The position numbers were made by a program, and so were the translations under genes. This document shows, piece by piece, positions 15,682 to 24,504 of a stretch of 64,000 nt of DNA. This DNA is from Haladaptatus sp. QDMS2. GTDB taxonomy: Archaea; Halobacteriota; Halobacteria; Halobacteriales; Halococcaceae. The stretch lies in contig NZ_CP119791.1 in assembly GCF_029338295.1 (NCBI RefSeq), positions 1,488,001 to 1,552,000 on the forward strand, given 5' to 3'. Numbering within the stretch: position 1 is the stretch's first letter; the number at the start of each line of letters is the position of its first letter. The notes below the pieces were generated by a model. It had not been told where the DNA came from and searched no databases. It saw nothing but the letters and a program-made list of their open reading frames with translations.

Positions 15682-17559
15682 TTACTGCTCGTCCCAGGCG
15701 GCGTGGAGCGCTTCCTCGTCCTCAAGGCCATCCTCGGGCAGTGCGTGGTTGATGACGTAGGAGCCTTCCTCGTGGGTGTTGTCCCACATGTCCTGATGGG
15801 CTTTCTGTGCGTCGTCCCACGCCGTCAGATGCGTGTTCGGGACGCCAAAGGCGCCGAGTTCGATGGCCTCGTTCATCTCGGCGACCTCCCACGGGTTCTT
15901 CATGTGGGTGCCGAAGATTTCGGTCGTCGGCATGTAGATGCGCCGCTGGCGCATCCAGACCTGGGGCGCGTAGAACGAGTATCGACTGCCGGCCATCTCC
16001 TCCGCGAACACGACCTTACCCTGGAATGGGAAACAGAGCATCGTGGAGACGGCGAGCGTGTTTTGCCCTGCGCGCTCGAAGACGACGTCTGGGTTCCCGC
16101 GTGGGTTGTTCGGCGTCTTCAGGATGCCGCCGAGCGCGATGCCCAGTGGCTTGAACATCTTCCCCATGTAGGCCCCGAGGTTGCTCGGGTCGTCGATGTC
16201 GGGGAATGAATCCATGTACTCGAACGAATCGTTCTCGTCGGCGAGCGTCTCGAGGCTAAGCACACCTGCAACGTCGTATTCGTCTTCGACGTACTCGGCC
16301 TGCTCGTCAGTCTCGGTGATGACGGCGACGCGGGCGCGACTGCCGAGGGCGGATTCGATTGCGGTTTCCGCCATCTCGTCGCTCGTTCCAGAGACGTCGT
16401 CGGGCGTGCCATACCAAACGAGCACGGACTGTCCGGGACGGAGTTCGGCCCGGGAGAACATCGTTTCGGGGTCGCTGGATCCGCCCTTCCCGAGGAACGA
16501 GAGTTCGTGGCCCGTCGATGCGCCGTAGAAGGTGAGTCGGCCGCCCTCGCCGAGTAGTTGGTACGAGCGCGAGAAGGCGAGTTTACCCGCGTGAGAGACG
16601 GCGTAGTCTGCGAGTTCGCCGTCGTTCTGGTCGCGGAACGCAGAGAGCAGTGGTTCGCCCGCTGCTTCCCATTCAGCCCACTCGTCCGGGTCGTGGGGCA
16701 CGTCGGTCATTGCGTCCACGATGGCCGCGTCCTTGCGGTTGACCGTCGCGGTGGCCCCGGCTTCGCGGGCACGTTCGGCACGTTCCTCGCTCGAAACCAT
16801 GCCGGTCACGTCGAGACCCTGGCTCGCGGCCATGACGACGGCGTCGCGGCCCGTCCCCGTGGACGCGCCTTCGACGAAGAGGTTGGAGTTCGGCTTCACG
16901 TCGAGGGTGGTGAACAGGGCGCGGTAGATGGTCCCCATCGTGAGGATGTACGACCCGGCTTCGGTGAGGTTCAGGTTCTGTGGGGGCTTGAACAGTTGCG
17001 TGCCCTGTGCGAGCATGAACTGCTGGTGTGAGCCATCGGGCGTCTGATAGCCCTGAATCTCGTAGGAGGAGAACATCGGGTCCTTCGACGCCTTCGGGTC
17101 GATTGGGTCGAACTGCCCGGCGTAGACGTTCACCATGTCGCCGACTTCGATACGACCCTGTTCTTCGAGTGCGTCGCCCACGGCGGCGACGTACCCGAGA
17201 CCGCCCGACCCGGTGATGTGCCACGGCGTGTCGTGACCCTTGAACGTAGAGACGGGGTCGCCCGCGATGGCCCACGAGTCGTTGAAGTTGACCTCGGAGG
17301 TGAGCAGATAGACGAGTGCCTCCATCGGCCCGGGTTCCTCGACGGGGACGATGATCTCCTTTTCGGCGTCGTCGTTGAGCGGTTCGCCGTGAATCGGCTC
17401 ACCGTCTTCGTCGCCGATGATGCCCCATGCAAGCTGATAGGCGGGGATGTCGGTCTCACCGGGGTAGAACGGTGTTCCGACCGGCAGCAGGTCGCCAGCG
17501 TCGATGAGTTCCTGGGTCACATCTTCGTCGGCGAGCACTGGTGGTTCAATCGTTCCCAT
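15682..17559 (-). CDS. Crotonyl-/acrylyl-CoA reductase-like MDR enzyme with extra Rossmann-like unit
   Basis: A 625-residue medium-chain dehydrogenase/reductase, much longer than crotonyl-CoA carboxylase/reductase (Ccr, about 430). The N-terminal part (to about 200) is the GroES-like catalytic fold. A nucleotide-binding motif GASTGTGRDAVVMAA with the Ccr-like 'VSSEERAERAREAGATATVNRKD' follows (about 220-265). The C-terminus has the Ccr-like pair WMRQRRI...GTHM and 'AHQDMWDNTHEEGSYVI'. Between them a second, degenerate Rossmann-like half is visible (VLVWYGTPDD ... VAVITETDEQAEYVEDEYDVAGVLSL ... NPDVVFERAG). It probably reduces a 2-enoyl-CoA with NAD(P)H; zinc ligands of alcohol dehydrogenases are not evident. 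It is divergent from an acyl-CoA synthetase. Confidence 0.8.
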   Translation of the reverse strand: MGTIEPPVLADEDVTQELIDAGDLLPVGTPFYPGETDIPAYQLAWGIIGDEDGEPIHGEPLNDDAEKEIIVPVEEPGPMEALVYLLTSEVNFNDSWAIAGDPVSTFKGHDTPWHITGSGGLGYVAAVGDALEEQGRIEVGDMVNVYAGQFDPIDPKASKDPMFSSYEIQGYQTPDGSHQQFMLAQGTQLFKPPQNLNLTEAGSYILTMGTIYRALFTTLDVKPNSNLFVEGASTGTGRDAVVMAASQGLDVTGMVSSEERAERAREAGATATVNRKDAAIVDAMTDVPHDPDEWAEWEAAGEPLLSAFRDQNDGELADYAVSHAGKLAFSRSYQLLGEGGRLTFYGASTGHELSFLGKGGSSDPETMFSRAELRPGQSVLVWYGTPDDVSGTSDEMAETAIESALGSRARVAVITETDEQAEYVEDEYDVAGVLSLETLADENDSFEYMDSFPDIDDPSNLGAYMGKMFKPLGIALGGILKTPNNPRGNPDVVFERAGQNTLAVSTMLCFPFQGKVVFAEEMAGSRYSFYAPQVWMRQRRIYMPTTEIFGTHMKNPWEVAEMNEAIELGAFGVPNTHLTAWDDAQKAHQDMWDNTHEEGSYVINHALPEDGLEDEEALHAAWDEQ

Positions 17560-17730
17560 GGCTCACACCTTTCTTGAGGAGGTTGATAAACGTACCTTGT
17601 CTAAAATCATATACAACTGTTAATCATCCATGTCATATGGTGCGAATTTTCAGATATTAATACCTGACAAGAATTGGCCGCAACCCAACGTGTTATATGC
17701 TACGATAGGCCAAGTGTGAGTCAGTATCGT

Positions 17731-19347
17731 ATGCCATCATCGAACATGACGCTCCAGTCTTTCTTTTCGCGGGCGACGCGCCTGTTTCCCGAGAAAACGG
17801 TCGTCTCCTGTCCACCGGACGGAGACGTTCGATACACGTACGAGGACTTCGCAGACCGGGTGGCCGGGCTTGCTGCTGGCCTCACAAAACTGGATTCGCT
17901 CGAGGGGACTCGCGTCGGAACCATCGGGTACAACCATCACCGTCACTACGAAGCCTACTTCGCCGTCCCGCTCGCGGGCGGGCAACTCCACACCATCAAC
18001 GCCGTCCTGCCGGACGAACACGTTTCCTACATCGTAAACGACGCCGCAGACACCATCCTGCTCGTGGACCCCGGCGAGCCGTTCGAGACGGTCGAACGGG
18101 TCTGGGACGACCTCGAATCGGTCGAACACGTCGTCGTGATGGACAGCACCGTCCCGGCCACCGCGCTTCCGGTAACGGCCTTCGACGACCTCGTCCTAGA
18201 AGAGGCGACCGTCGAGTGGCCGGACCTCGACCCCGAACGGCCGGGGAGTATGTGCTATACGTCGGGCACGACAGGCAAGCCGAAGGGCGTCGAGTACACC
18301 CAGTCGATGCTGTATGCCCACGGGATGATGCTCATGTCGCCCGCGAGCATGGGCGTCGGCGAGTCCGACGTGGTGTTACACACCGTCCCGATGTACCACG
18401 TCAACGCGTGGGGACTGCCCTACGCTGCGACGGTGGCGGGCGCGAAACAGGTGTTCCCGGGGCCGTCGCCAAGCATCGAAACGCTCGCCATGCTCATCGA
18501 AGAGGAGGGCGTCACGCTCACCGGAGGTGTCCCGACGGTATGGATTTCCATGCTCGAATATCTGGACGAACACGACGCAGACATCTCCTCGCTCGAACGC
18601 ATCGTCGCCGGCGGGAGTGCCGTCCCCGAAGGCGTCATGCGCCGGTACGAAGAGGAATACGGCGTCACCATCGACCAGGCGTGGGGGATGACCGAAACGA
18701 TGAGTATCTCGACCGTCTCGCGCCCGAAGTCCTACATGGCCGACTGGCCGAAAGCAGACCAGTTCGAGAAACGTGCGAAACAGGGTATCCTCACGCCGAG
18801 TCTCGACATGACCGTCGTGGACACGACGGGCGAGGAAGTGCCGTGGGACGGCGAGACGTTCGGCGAACTCTGGATTCGCGGGCCGACCGTCGTGAGCGAG
18901 TACTACAACCGGCCCGACGCGACGGCGGAGAGTTTCGAGGGTGACTGGCTCAAAACCGGTGACATCGTCACCGTGGACGAACACGGCTACATCGAACTCG
19001 TAGACCGGGACAAGGACATCATCAAGAGCGGCGGGGAGTACATCTCGAGCATCGAGCTCGAAAACCGCCTGATGGAACACGACGGGGTTTCGGAGGCTGC
19101 CGTCTTCGCCATCCCGCACGAGAAGTGGCAGGAACGCCCGGTGGCGACGCTCAGCCTCCGGCCGGGGAGCGACCTGACGGCAGATGAGGTCAGGGAGTTC
19201 CTCGCACAGTCCTATCCGAGCTGGTGGCTTCCCGACACGATTCTGTTCGTAGACGAGGTACCAAAAACCGCAACTGGAAAGTTCGACAAGAAGCGACTGC
19301 GAAACCAATTCGAAGCGGCCACGCTGGAGCAGACGCCGGACCGCTAG
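17731..19347 (+). CDS. AMP-forming acyl-CoA synthetase
   Basis: A 538-residue member of the ANL superfamily that activates a carboxylic acid with ATP and CoA. The P-loop-like A3 motif YTSGTTGKPKG is at residues 176-186, WGMTET begins at about 318, TGDIVTVDEHGYIELVDRDKD is the hinge region, and the catalytic lysine of the C-terminal lid is in PKTATGK. Similarity is to medium/long-chain fatty-acid and dimethylsulfoniopropionate/acrylate-type ligases; the substrate is not resolved. ATG at 17731 is favoured by a TATATGC box about 38-43 bp upstream. Divergent from the enoyl-CoA reductase (171 bp apart), suggesting they act in sequence. Confidence 0.92.
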   Translation: MPSSNMTLQSFFSRATRLFPEKTVVSCPPDGDVRYTYEDFADRVAGLAAGLTKLDSLEGTRVGTIGYNHHRHYEAYFAVPLAGGQLHTINAVLPDEHVSYIVNDAADTILLVDPGEPFETVERVWDDLESVEHVVVMDSTVPATALPVTAFDDLVLEEATVEWPDLDPERPGSMCYTSGTTGKPKGVEYTQSMLYAHGMMLMSPASMGVGESDVVLHTVPMYHVNAWGLPYAATVAGAKQVFPGPSPSIETLAMLIEEEGVTLTGGVPTVWISMLEYLDEHDADISSLERIVAGGSAVPEGVMRRYEEEYGVTIDQAWGMTETMSISTVSRPKSYMADWPKADQFEKRAKQGILTPSLDMTVVDTTGEEVPWDGETFGELWIRGPTVVSEYYNRPDATAESFEGDWLKTGDIVTVDEHGYIELVDRDKDIIKSGGEYISSIELENRLMEHDGVSEAAVFAIPHEKWQERPVATLSLRPGSDLTADEVREFLAQSYPSWWLPDTILFVDEVPKTATGKFDKKRLRNQFEAATLEQTPDR

Positions 19348-19442
19348 TCTGGCGAACACGACTGTTTTCAAAACCGTTCACTCGGGCAAAATATGGCACC
19401 AATACCCGCGAGAGGCATCGACTCCCGCGTCACTCGATACCT

Positions 19443-19477
19443 AAGGTGCATACGATGGATACGTTAATATGCACCTT
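19443..19477. promoter_or_regulatory. 10-bp perfect inverted repeat over the nhaC promoter
   Basis: Arms AAGGTGCATA (19443-19452) and TATGCACCTT (19468-19477), 15-bp spacer. The right arm overlaps the TATA-like TTAATAT that lies about 30 bp before the antiporter ATG. Its position over the basal promoter is that of a repressor operator. Confidence 0.6.
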
Positions 19478-19497
19478 GGGAATAAGCGGAATCAGAG

Positions 19498-21000
19498 ATG
19501 GCAACACTGTCATTCGAACCGCTGTCGTACGACGAGATCCCCGACGACGAGCGACCAACGCTCGTCCAGGCGCTTGTGCCCGTCGTCGGGATGCTCGCGT
19601 TCCTGAGTATCGGGGCCATCGGCCTGGGCCTCGACGCGCACATGCCACTCCTGTGGGGCATCGTGCTCACCGGCCTCGTGGGCCGGTACTGGATCGGCAT
19701 CTCGTGGGACCGGATGTACGAGGGAATCGTCGACGGACTGCGCATGGGAATGCAAGCGATACTCATAATTTTCATCATCTACCTGCTCATCGCGACGTGG
19801 ACTGGCTCGGGAACAATTCCCGCGCTCATCTACTACGGGCTGGACATCCTGAACCCGCAGATTTTCCTGCCCGCGACCGCGCTGCTCGCCGCTGTCGTTG
19901 CGTTCGCAATCGGGTCTTCGTGGACCACTGCCGGGACGCTCGGCGTCGCGTTCATCGGCATCGGTGCGGGCCTCGGCGTCCCCGAGCAGATGACCGCCGG
20001 CGCGGTCCTCACGGGCGCGTACACGGGTGACAAGATTTCACCACTCTCCGACACCACGAACCTCGCCGCCGCGGTGACGAACACCGACCTCATGACCCAC
20101 GTTCGGACCATGCGCGTCGGCACCTCCATCGCGATGGCAATTTCGCTCGTCCTCTACGCCTACATCGGTCTCAACGCCGCGGGCTCGATTCCCGCAGAGA
20201 GCGTCGGCGGAATCCAGTCGGCCATCGCCGGGACGTACAATCTAACCCCACTCGTCTTCTTGCCACTGCTCATCACCTTCGGCCTCGCCCTCTCCGGGTT
20301 CCCGGCGCTTCCGGCCCTCGGTGCGGGAATTTTCGCGGGCGTGTTCACGCAGTTCTTCTTGCAGGGAGCGCTCACCGTAGACAACTTCATCGCCGCCTGG
20401 GAAGTGCCGATGTACGGCACGTCCCCCGAAACTGGCTCCGAACTCGTAAACGGCTTGCTCTCCTCGGGCGGCGCAGTGGGCGACTCGGCGTGGACCATCA
20501 TCATCGTCGTCGCCGCCCTCTCGCTCGGTGGGATTCTCGAACGCACGGGCATCATCGCCGTGCTGACCCACCACCTGAGTAAAGCAATCACGTCTGTTGC
20601 GGGCCTCACTATCGGGACCGCTGCCTCCGCGCTCGGGATGAACATCCTCGCCGCAGAGCAGTACATGAGCATCGTCGTCCCGGGAATGAGTCTGCGGGGG
20701 CTCTACGACGATTTCGACCTCGAGAGTCGCAACCTCTCGCGGGGTATCGAAGCGGCCGGAACGACGACCAGCGCCCTCATCCCGTGGAACGCAGGCGCAA
20801 TCTACATGACCGGCGTGTTCGGCGTCGCGCCGTTCGCAGGGTCGTGGGGCCTCCAGGGGTACGGCCCGTACTACTTCCTTGGCTTCCTCTCGCCACTCAT
20901 CCTCGTCACAATGGGGCTAACCGGGTGGCGTATCACGAAAAAGTCTGCTGACACGACCGCTGGCATCAAGGGCGCGATTTCCTCGATTGGCGACGATTGA
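19498..21000 (+). CDS. nhaC: NhaC family Na+/H+ antiporter
   Basis: A 500-residue integral membrane protein with about 11-12 hydrophobic segments. The family-specific stretches 'IGSSWTTAGTLGVAFIGIGAGLG' (broken about residues 140-162) and 'GAYTGDKISPLSDTTNLAAA' (about 176-195) are the conserved ion-path motifs of NhaC antiporters, which expel Na+ (or exchange small organic acids, as in the malate/lactate MleN relatives) against protons. It has a palindromic operator over its promoter. Its location beside the acyl-CoA synthetase leaves open that it carries an organic acid, but plain Na+/H+ exchange is the default reading. Confidence 0.9.
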   Translation: MATLSFEPLSYDEIPDDERPTLVQALVPVVGMLAFLSIGAIGLGLDAHMPLLWGIVLTGLVGRYWIGISWDRMYEGIVDGLRMGMQAILIIFIIYLLIATWTGSGTIPALIYYGLDILNPQIFLPATALLAAVVAFAIGSSWTTAGTLGVAFIGIGAGLGVPEQMTAGAVLTGAYTGDKISPLSDTTNLAAAVTNTDLMTHVRTMRVGTSIAMAISLVLYAYIGLNAAGSIPAESVGGIQSAIAGTYNLTPLVFLPLLITFGLALSGFPALPALGAGIFAGVFTQFFLQGALTVDNFIAAWEVPMYGTSPETGSELVNGLLSSGGAVGDSAWTIIIVVAALSLGGILERTGIIAVLTHHLSKAITSVAGLTIGTAASALGMNILAAEQYMSIVVPGMSLRGLYDDFDLESRNLSRGIEAAGTTTSALIPWNAGAIYMTGVFGVAPFAGSWGLQGYGPYYFLGFLSPLILVTMGLTGWRITKKSADTTAGIKGAISSIGDD

Positions 21001-21016
21001 ACGGTCTTGTGGGGTC

Positions 21017-21055
21017 CCTAAGCAAACCTTAGGCCTGCTCCTAAACGTTTCTTAG
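21017..21055. promoter_or_regulatory. CTAAG/CTTAG inverted repeats upstream of doxX-like gene
   Basis: CCTAAG (21017-21022) and CTTAGG (21028-21033) form a 6-5-6 inverted repeat, and CTAA...TTAG recurs at 21041-21055 round the palindrome AAACGTTT. The array lies between the antiporter stop and the DoxX promoter (AATATAATG, about 21059-21067). It could be an operator or affect 3' ends. Confidence 0.35.
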
Positions 21056-21095
21056 CAACAATATAATGAATTTACATTAGTTCGCAGGTAATTCT

Positions 21096-21515
21096 ATGCG
21101 AACTCGTTTCACCGAACTGGCACCGCTTCCGGTGCGAGCTATCCTGGTGGGGGTATTGACGATGCCTGCGGTCTCGAAGTTTCTCGACTTCGGTGGGAGT
21201 GCTGAATTCTTCGAATCACTCGGCCTCCCGGTCCCGGCAGCACTCGTCCTCGTCGTCGGCGTCGTCGAAGTCGCCGCCGTCGTCATGATTGCGTTCGGTA
21301 TCGCCGGGCGACTCGCCGCTATCTCGCTCCTGCCCGTGATGCTCATCGCCATGGCGATAGCCGGACCGGGGTGGAAAAACGTCGTCGTCCTGCTCTGTGC
21401 CATCGTCCTGTTCGTCATGGGCACGGGCGCCTACTCGCTGTACCGTCTCGGTGAACTACCCGGGCGCACATCGTCGAGAAAGCTCTCGCGGAGACGTGCG
21501 GGCAGCGGACGATAG
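21096..21515 (+). CDS. DoxX family membrane protein
   Basis: A 139-residue protein with four hydrophobic segments, the usual DoxX/DoxD-like topology. The 'AVSKFLDFGGSAEFFESLGLPVPA' segment and the following 'GVVEVAAVVMIAFG' helix are family-typical. Members act in redox or quinone-linked membrane complexes, but the function of haloarchaeal copies is unknown. A TATA-like AATATAAT lies about 33 bp upstream. The C-terminal tail is strongly basic (Arg-rich). Convergent with the OsmC gene. Confidence 0.85.
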   Translation: MRTRFTELAPLPVRAILVGVLTMPAVSKFLDFGGSAEFFESLGLPVPAALVLVVGVVEVAAVVMIAFGIAGRLAAISLLPVMLIAMAIAGPGWKNVVVLLCAIVLFVMGTGAYSLYRLGELPGRTSSRKLSRRRAGSGR

Positions 21516-21555
21516 CGAAAAAGACAGACAGCGGACGGGTGGGTCGGCTTCCCCG

Positions 21556-22128
21556 TTACTTCGTTACCAGTTCCGTCGAAACCGTCACCGCGTTCGTGAC
21601 GTTGTCCATGATAGACGACGCGCCCTCCGCAGCGTCTCTGAGTTCTTCGAGTTCTTCTTCGGTTCCGTCGGCTTCGAGGTAGGTCGTCACTTCGATTTCG
21701 TCAAACCCGTTGCGAACCTCCTCGGAGAGGCCGAGGAATCCGCGCAGGTCGATGTCGCCTTCGAATTCGAACCGGAGGCTCTCCAGTTGAACGCCGAGTG
21801 CCGCGCCGTGGGCGGCATAACTCACCGTTAAACAGGACCCGAGGGCGGCGAGCAGCAACTCCGCCGGGTTCGGCGCAGAGCGCTGGCCGAGCAGTTCTTT
21901 GGGTTCGTCACCCTCGATGACGAACTCTGGAGAGTCGACGGTTTCCCCGGCGTGGTCGAAGTCACTGACGCGCGTTTCACAGGCGACGCCGCCCGTCCAC
22001 ACCGTCTCCGCGCGGAACGTGACTTCGCCGAGTTCGTGGTCGTCGTCCACGGCGTCGATGGTCGAAAAGAGGGCGTCGAGGTTCAGGTCGTTAATCGTCT
22101 CGGATGACTGGTCGTTGGTCGTGGCCAT
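21556..22128 (-). CDS. OsmC family peroxiredoxin-like protein
   Basis: A 190-residue OsmC/Ohr-fold protein that typically reduces organic or fatty-acid hydroperoxides through two cysteines. The first cysteine is in GGVACETRVSD (about residue 50) and the second in AALGSCLTVSYAAHG (about 96), with the 'NPAELLLAALGSC' motif of the OsmC central helix. Length is slightly above the usual 140-180. The dimeric fold buries both cysteines at the interface. It stands alone and is convergent with DoxX. Confidence 0.88.
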   Translation of the reverse strand: MATTNDQSSETINDLNLDALFSTIDAVDDDHELGEVTFRAETVWTGGVACETRVSDFDHAGETVDSPEFVIEGDEPKELLGQRSAPNPAELLLAALGSCLTVSYAAHGAALGVQLESLRFEFEGDIDLRGFLGLSEEVRNGFDEIEVTTYLEADGTEEELEELRDAAEGASSIMDNVTNAVTVSTELVTK

Positions 22129-22246
22129 TGAGTGCGTTCCTCACGTCACCGTTTCACAATGGCGGGTAAAACGGTAGGCAAACACCCCTTATTTCGCCGG
22201 AACATTCGAGAAAAATACAGGAACGTTCGTGAACGTTAGGCGGCGA

Positions 22247-23212
22247 TTACTGGTCGCCGAACGGGTAGTCTGCGATGATGCCGTCCACGCCAGCCTGTTC
22301 GAGTTGCATCGCCTCGTACCACGTTGCAATCGTCCAGACGTTCACCTCACGCCCTTCCTCATGGGCGACGGAAACGAGGTCTACGTCCGCGAACGGGCCT
22401 TCGAGGTAGTACTCGTCGCCGAAGAAGGGCGTTCCCTTGACCATGTTCTTCGGCGGATGAATCGCTTCGCAGTCGTAGGTGCGCGTGATGTCGAGGCCTT
22501 TCTCGAGGTCGTCCCAGAACAGCGTCCCGAGGGGCACGTCCGGTGCAACGTCCGAAACGGCGGCGAGCGCGCCTTCGTAGAACGACGAGACGAGGACGTC
22601 GTTGTGGTAGTCGTCGAGCACGTCGAAAACGTTCTCGGCGAAGGGTTCCCAGAGCGCCTTCTGGTCTTCGAGGTCCGCCCCGGAGAGGTTCGCCGCGAAC
22701 TTCGTGTTCGGCGACCCCGGATTCTTGAACTCGACGTTCACGCCCACGTTGCCGGGCAGTGCGTCCATCACCTGTTCGAGCGACGGAACGAGTTCGCCGC
22801 TTTCGAGGACTTCTGCCTCCTTGACCGTGTCCCACGGCGTCTCCCAGACGAGACCACTCACGTCGGTGAGCCCCTGGGTACCGCCGTCGCGCTCTGCGAG
22901 CCCGTCGTCGTGGAAGACGACGACTTTGTCGTCGGCGGTCGCCATCACGTCGATTTCGACCATATCTGCGGCGTTTGGGCCGCGCGTGGCGTTACGGACG
23001 GCGCCGACGGTGTTCTCGGGGTACATCCCGGCGAATCCACGGTGGGCGATGAGCGACGGGGAATCCATCTCGAGTTCGTCTTCTCGTTCGTCGTCTTCGT
23101 CCTTTTCGCCTTCGACGTCCTCGTCTGCAGCAGCGGTTCGGGCGACCAGCGACCCGGCGAGGGCGATTCCGGTTCCGTGCAGGAAGGTTCGGCGGCTTGC
23201 ATTTCCAGGCAT
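22247..23212 (-). CDS. Tat-exported glycerophosphodiester phosphodiesterase
   Basis: A 321-residue secreted enzyme. The N-terminus has a twin-arginine signal (SRRTFLHGTG, then a hydrophobic stretch and cleavage near RTAAA). An acidic spacer follows. The GDPD TIM barrel starts at 'LIAHRG' (about residue 53), with PENT, 'VEIDV' and 'VVFHDDGL' giving the catalytic His pair and the Glu/Asp metal ligands. It hydrolyses glycerophosphodiesters to glycerol 3-phosphate and an alcohol, here outside the cell, perhaps to gain glycerol or phosphate from lipid debris. Confidence 0.9.
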   Translation of the reverse strand: MPGNASRRTFLHGTGIALAGSLVARTAAADEDVEGEKDEDDEREDELEMDSPSLIAHRGFAGMYPENTVGAVRNATRGPNAADMVEIDVMATADDKVVVFHDDGLAERDGGTQGLTDVSGLVWETPWDTVKEAEVLESGELVPSLEQVMDALPGNVGVNVEFKNPGSPNTKFAANLSGADLEDQKALWEPFAENVFDVLDDYHNDVLVSSFYEGALAAVSDVAPDVPLGTLFWDDLEKGLDITRTYDCEAIHPPKNMVKGTPFFGDEYYLEGPFADVDLVSVAHEEGREVNVWTIATWYEAMQLEQAGVDGIIADYPFGDQ

Positions 23213-23335
23213 ACATTAATTCATGTTGCAACAGTCAGCAAATAGTTTGCTAAGAGTGCTTAAAAAAGGTCCCGTGTGGTAAATACGCACACCGAGCGCC
23301 ACGGCTAAGCCTCCGCGGCGCGTAGTTCGTCTCTC

Positions 23336-24067
23336 GTGGCCTCGAATCGTAAACACCGCTATTCGGACAGTCGCGGGTTCGGCGACCCGTACGAGGGGTT
23401 CACACTGGACCCGCCGGAACTCCGAGAAGACCCGACGAAGGTAGACCCGGTGGACGACTACGCCCTCGCTGACCTTCTAGATGATTGGAACGTGAAGCGT
23501 GACGACATCACGCCACAGGAGCTCATCGACCTCGGACTCACCTACTTCCAGTTTGGTTTCCATCCGGAGGCGGCAGACGCCTTCGAACGTGCAGCCCGAC
23601 TCGCTGACGAGGATTCGATCGTCGCCCAGGAGGCCTGGGTGAACAAGGGCGTCGCCCACTCGCAGATAGAGGAGTTCGACGAGGCCATCGGTGCGTTCAG
23701 AGAGGCGCTTCGCATCCACGACCATAACGAGTTCGCCGCGCTTGCGGAGATGAACCTCGCCTTTGCCCTCTGGGAAGACGGCAACTCCTCAGAGCCACTC
23801 GAACACGCAGAGCGGGCCGTCGAACTCGACTCGCGACTGCCGCAGGCGTGGTTCAACCTCGGCTTTTTCTACACCGAACGGGCGCTCTGGGAGGACGCAG
23901 CCGAATGTTTCGAGAAGGCGATTACGCTCGGCTATCGCACGGCGACCGTCTTCGAAGAGCAGGCCCGGGCGCTCGAAGCCCTCGGGAACTACGTGGACGC
24001 GGAGACGGCGGCCGAAGCGGCCGCGACCATCCGCGCCGAAGGACAGAAACAGTTGCTCACCGAGTGA
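23336..24067 (+). CDS. Tetratricopeptide repeat (TPR) protein
   Basis: A 243-residue protein with GTG start. After an N-terminal 60 residues without repeats, about five TPR-like helix pairs occupy residues 62-240, with the consensus A/G/Y/A spacing (for example 'LGLTYFQFGFHPEAADAFERAARL', split here, and 'AWFNLGFFYTERALWEDAAECF'). TPR arrays bind peptides or scaffold complexes; no partner is implied by the neighbours. Both flanking genes are unrelated. Confidence 0.88.
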   Translation: MASNRKHRYSDSRGFGDPYEGFTLDPPELREDPTKVDPVDDYALADLLDDWNVKRDDITPQELIDLGLTYFQFGFHPEAADAFERAARLADEDSIVAQEAWVNKGVAHSQIEEFDEAIGAFREALRIHDHNEFAALAEMNLAFALWEDGNSSEPLEHAERAVELDSRLPQAWFNLGFFYTERALWEDAAECFEKAITLGYRTATVFEEQARALEALGNYVDAETAAEAAATIRAEGQKQLLTE

Positions 24068-24104
24068 ATCGAGTTCTTCCGTCGATTCCCACGCCAGTTC
24101 GTTT

Positions 24105-24356
24105 TTACGACGACTCCCACGCCAGTTCGAGCGTGAGGTCCGCATCGCAATCGAGTTCGTCTGTGTCCATTCCAACCTCCGTGACCTGGTGGTCCTCCGG
24201 AAGGCCGTTGCTGCACGTCCCGTAATCCACGATGGTGGCGAGCGTCGCGGGCGCACCGCAGGCCGGGCAGTCAGTGAAGTACCCCTGTTCCCCCTCGTGC
24301 CACGCGTCCTGCGTGAGTTCGATACGAGCGGCCTCGTCGTCGGTGGACTCGGACAT
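24105..24356 (-). CDS. Small zinc-ribbon-like protein, 83 aa
   Basis: Starts at ATG giving MSESTDDEAAR. A CPACG motif near residue 30 and later cysteines (GTCSNG, DCDAD) could bind zinc, though the second pair is not a standard ribbon. The rest is acidic. Unknown function; it is convergent with the TPR gene and divergent from pheA. The longer frame upstream overlaps the pheA promoter and is unlikely. Confidence 0.65.
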   Translation of the reverse strand: MSESTDDEAARIELTQDAWHEGEQGYFTDCPACGAPATLATIVDYGTCSNGLPEDHQVTEVGMDTDELDCDADLTLELAWESS

Positions 24357-24504
24357 GATACACGCTCGATTTGGGTCGCCGGACGGGTAAGTGCAAGGGC
24401 CGTCGCCAAGCGAGGAGGCCGGGGCGGATACGCCCCCCGGCAACCACCGGCATGGGTCGCATCCACCGATGACTACTTGTGTTCCTCTCAGTGAAGTGAG
24501 TCAT

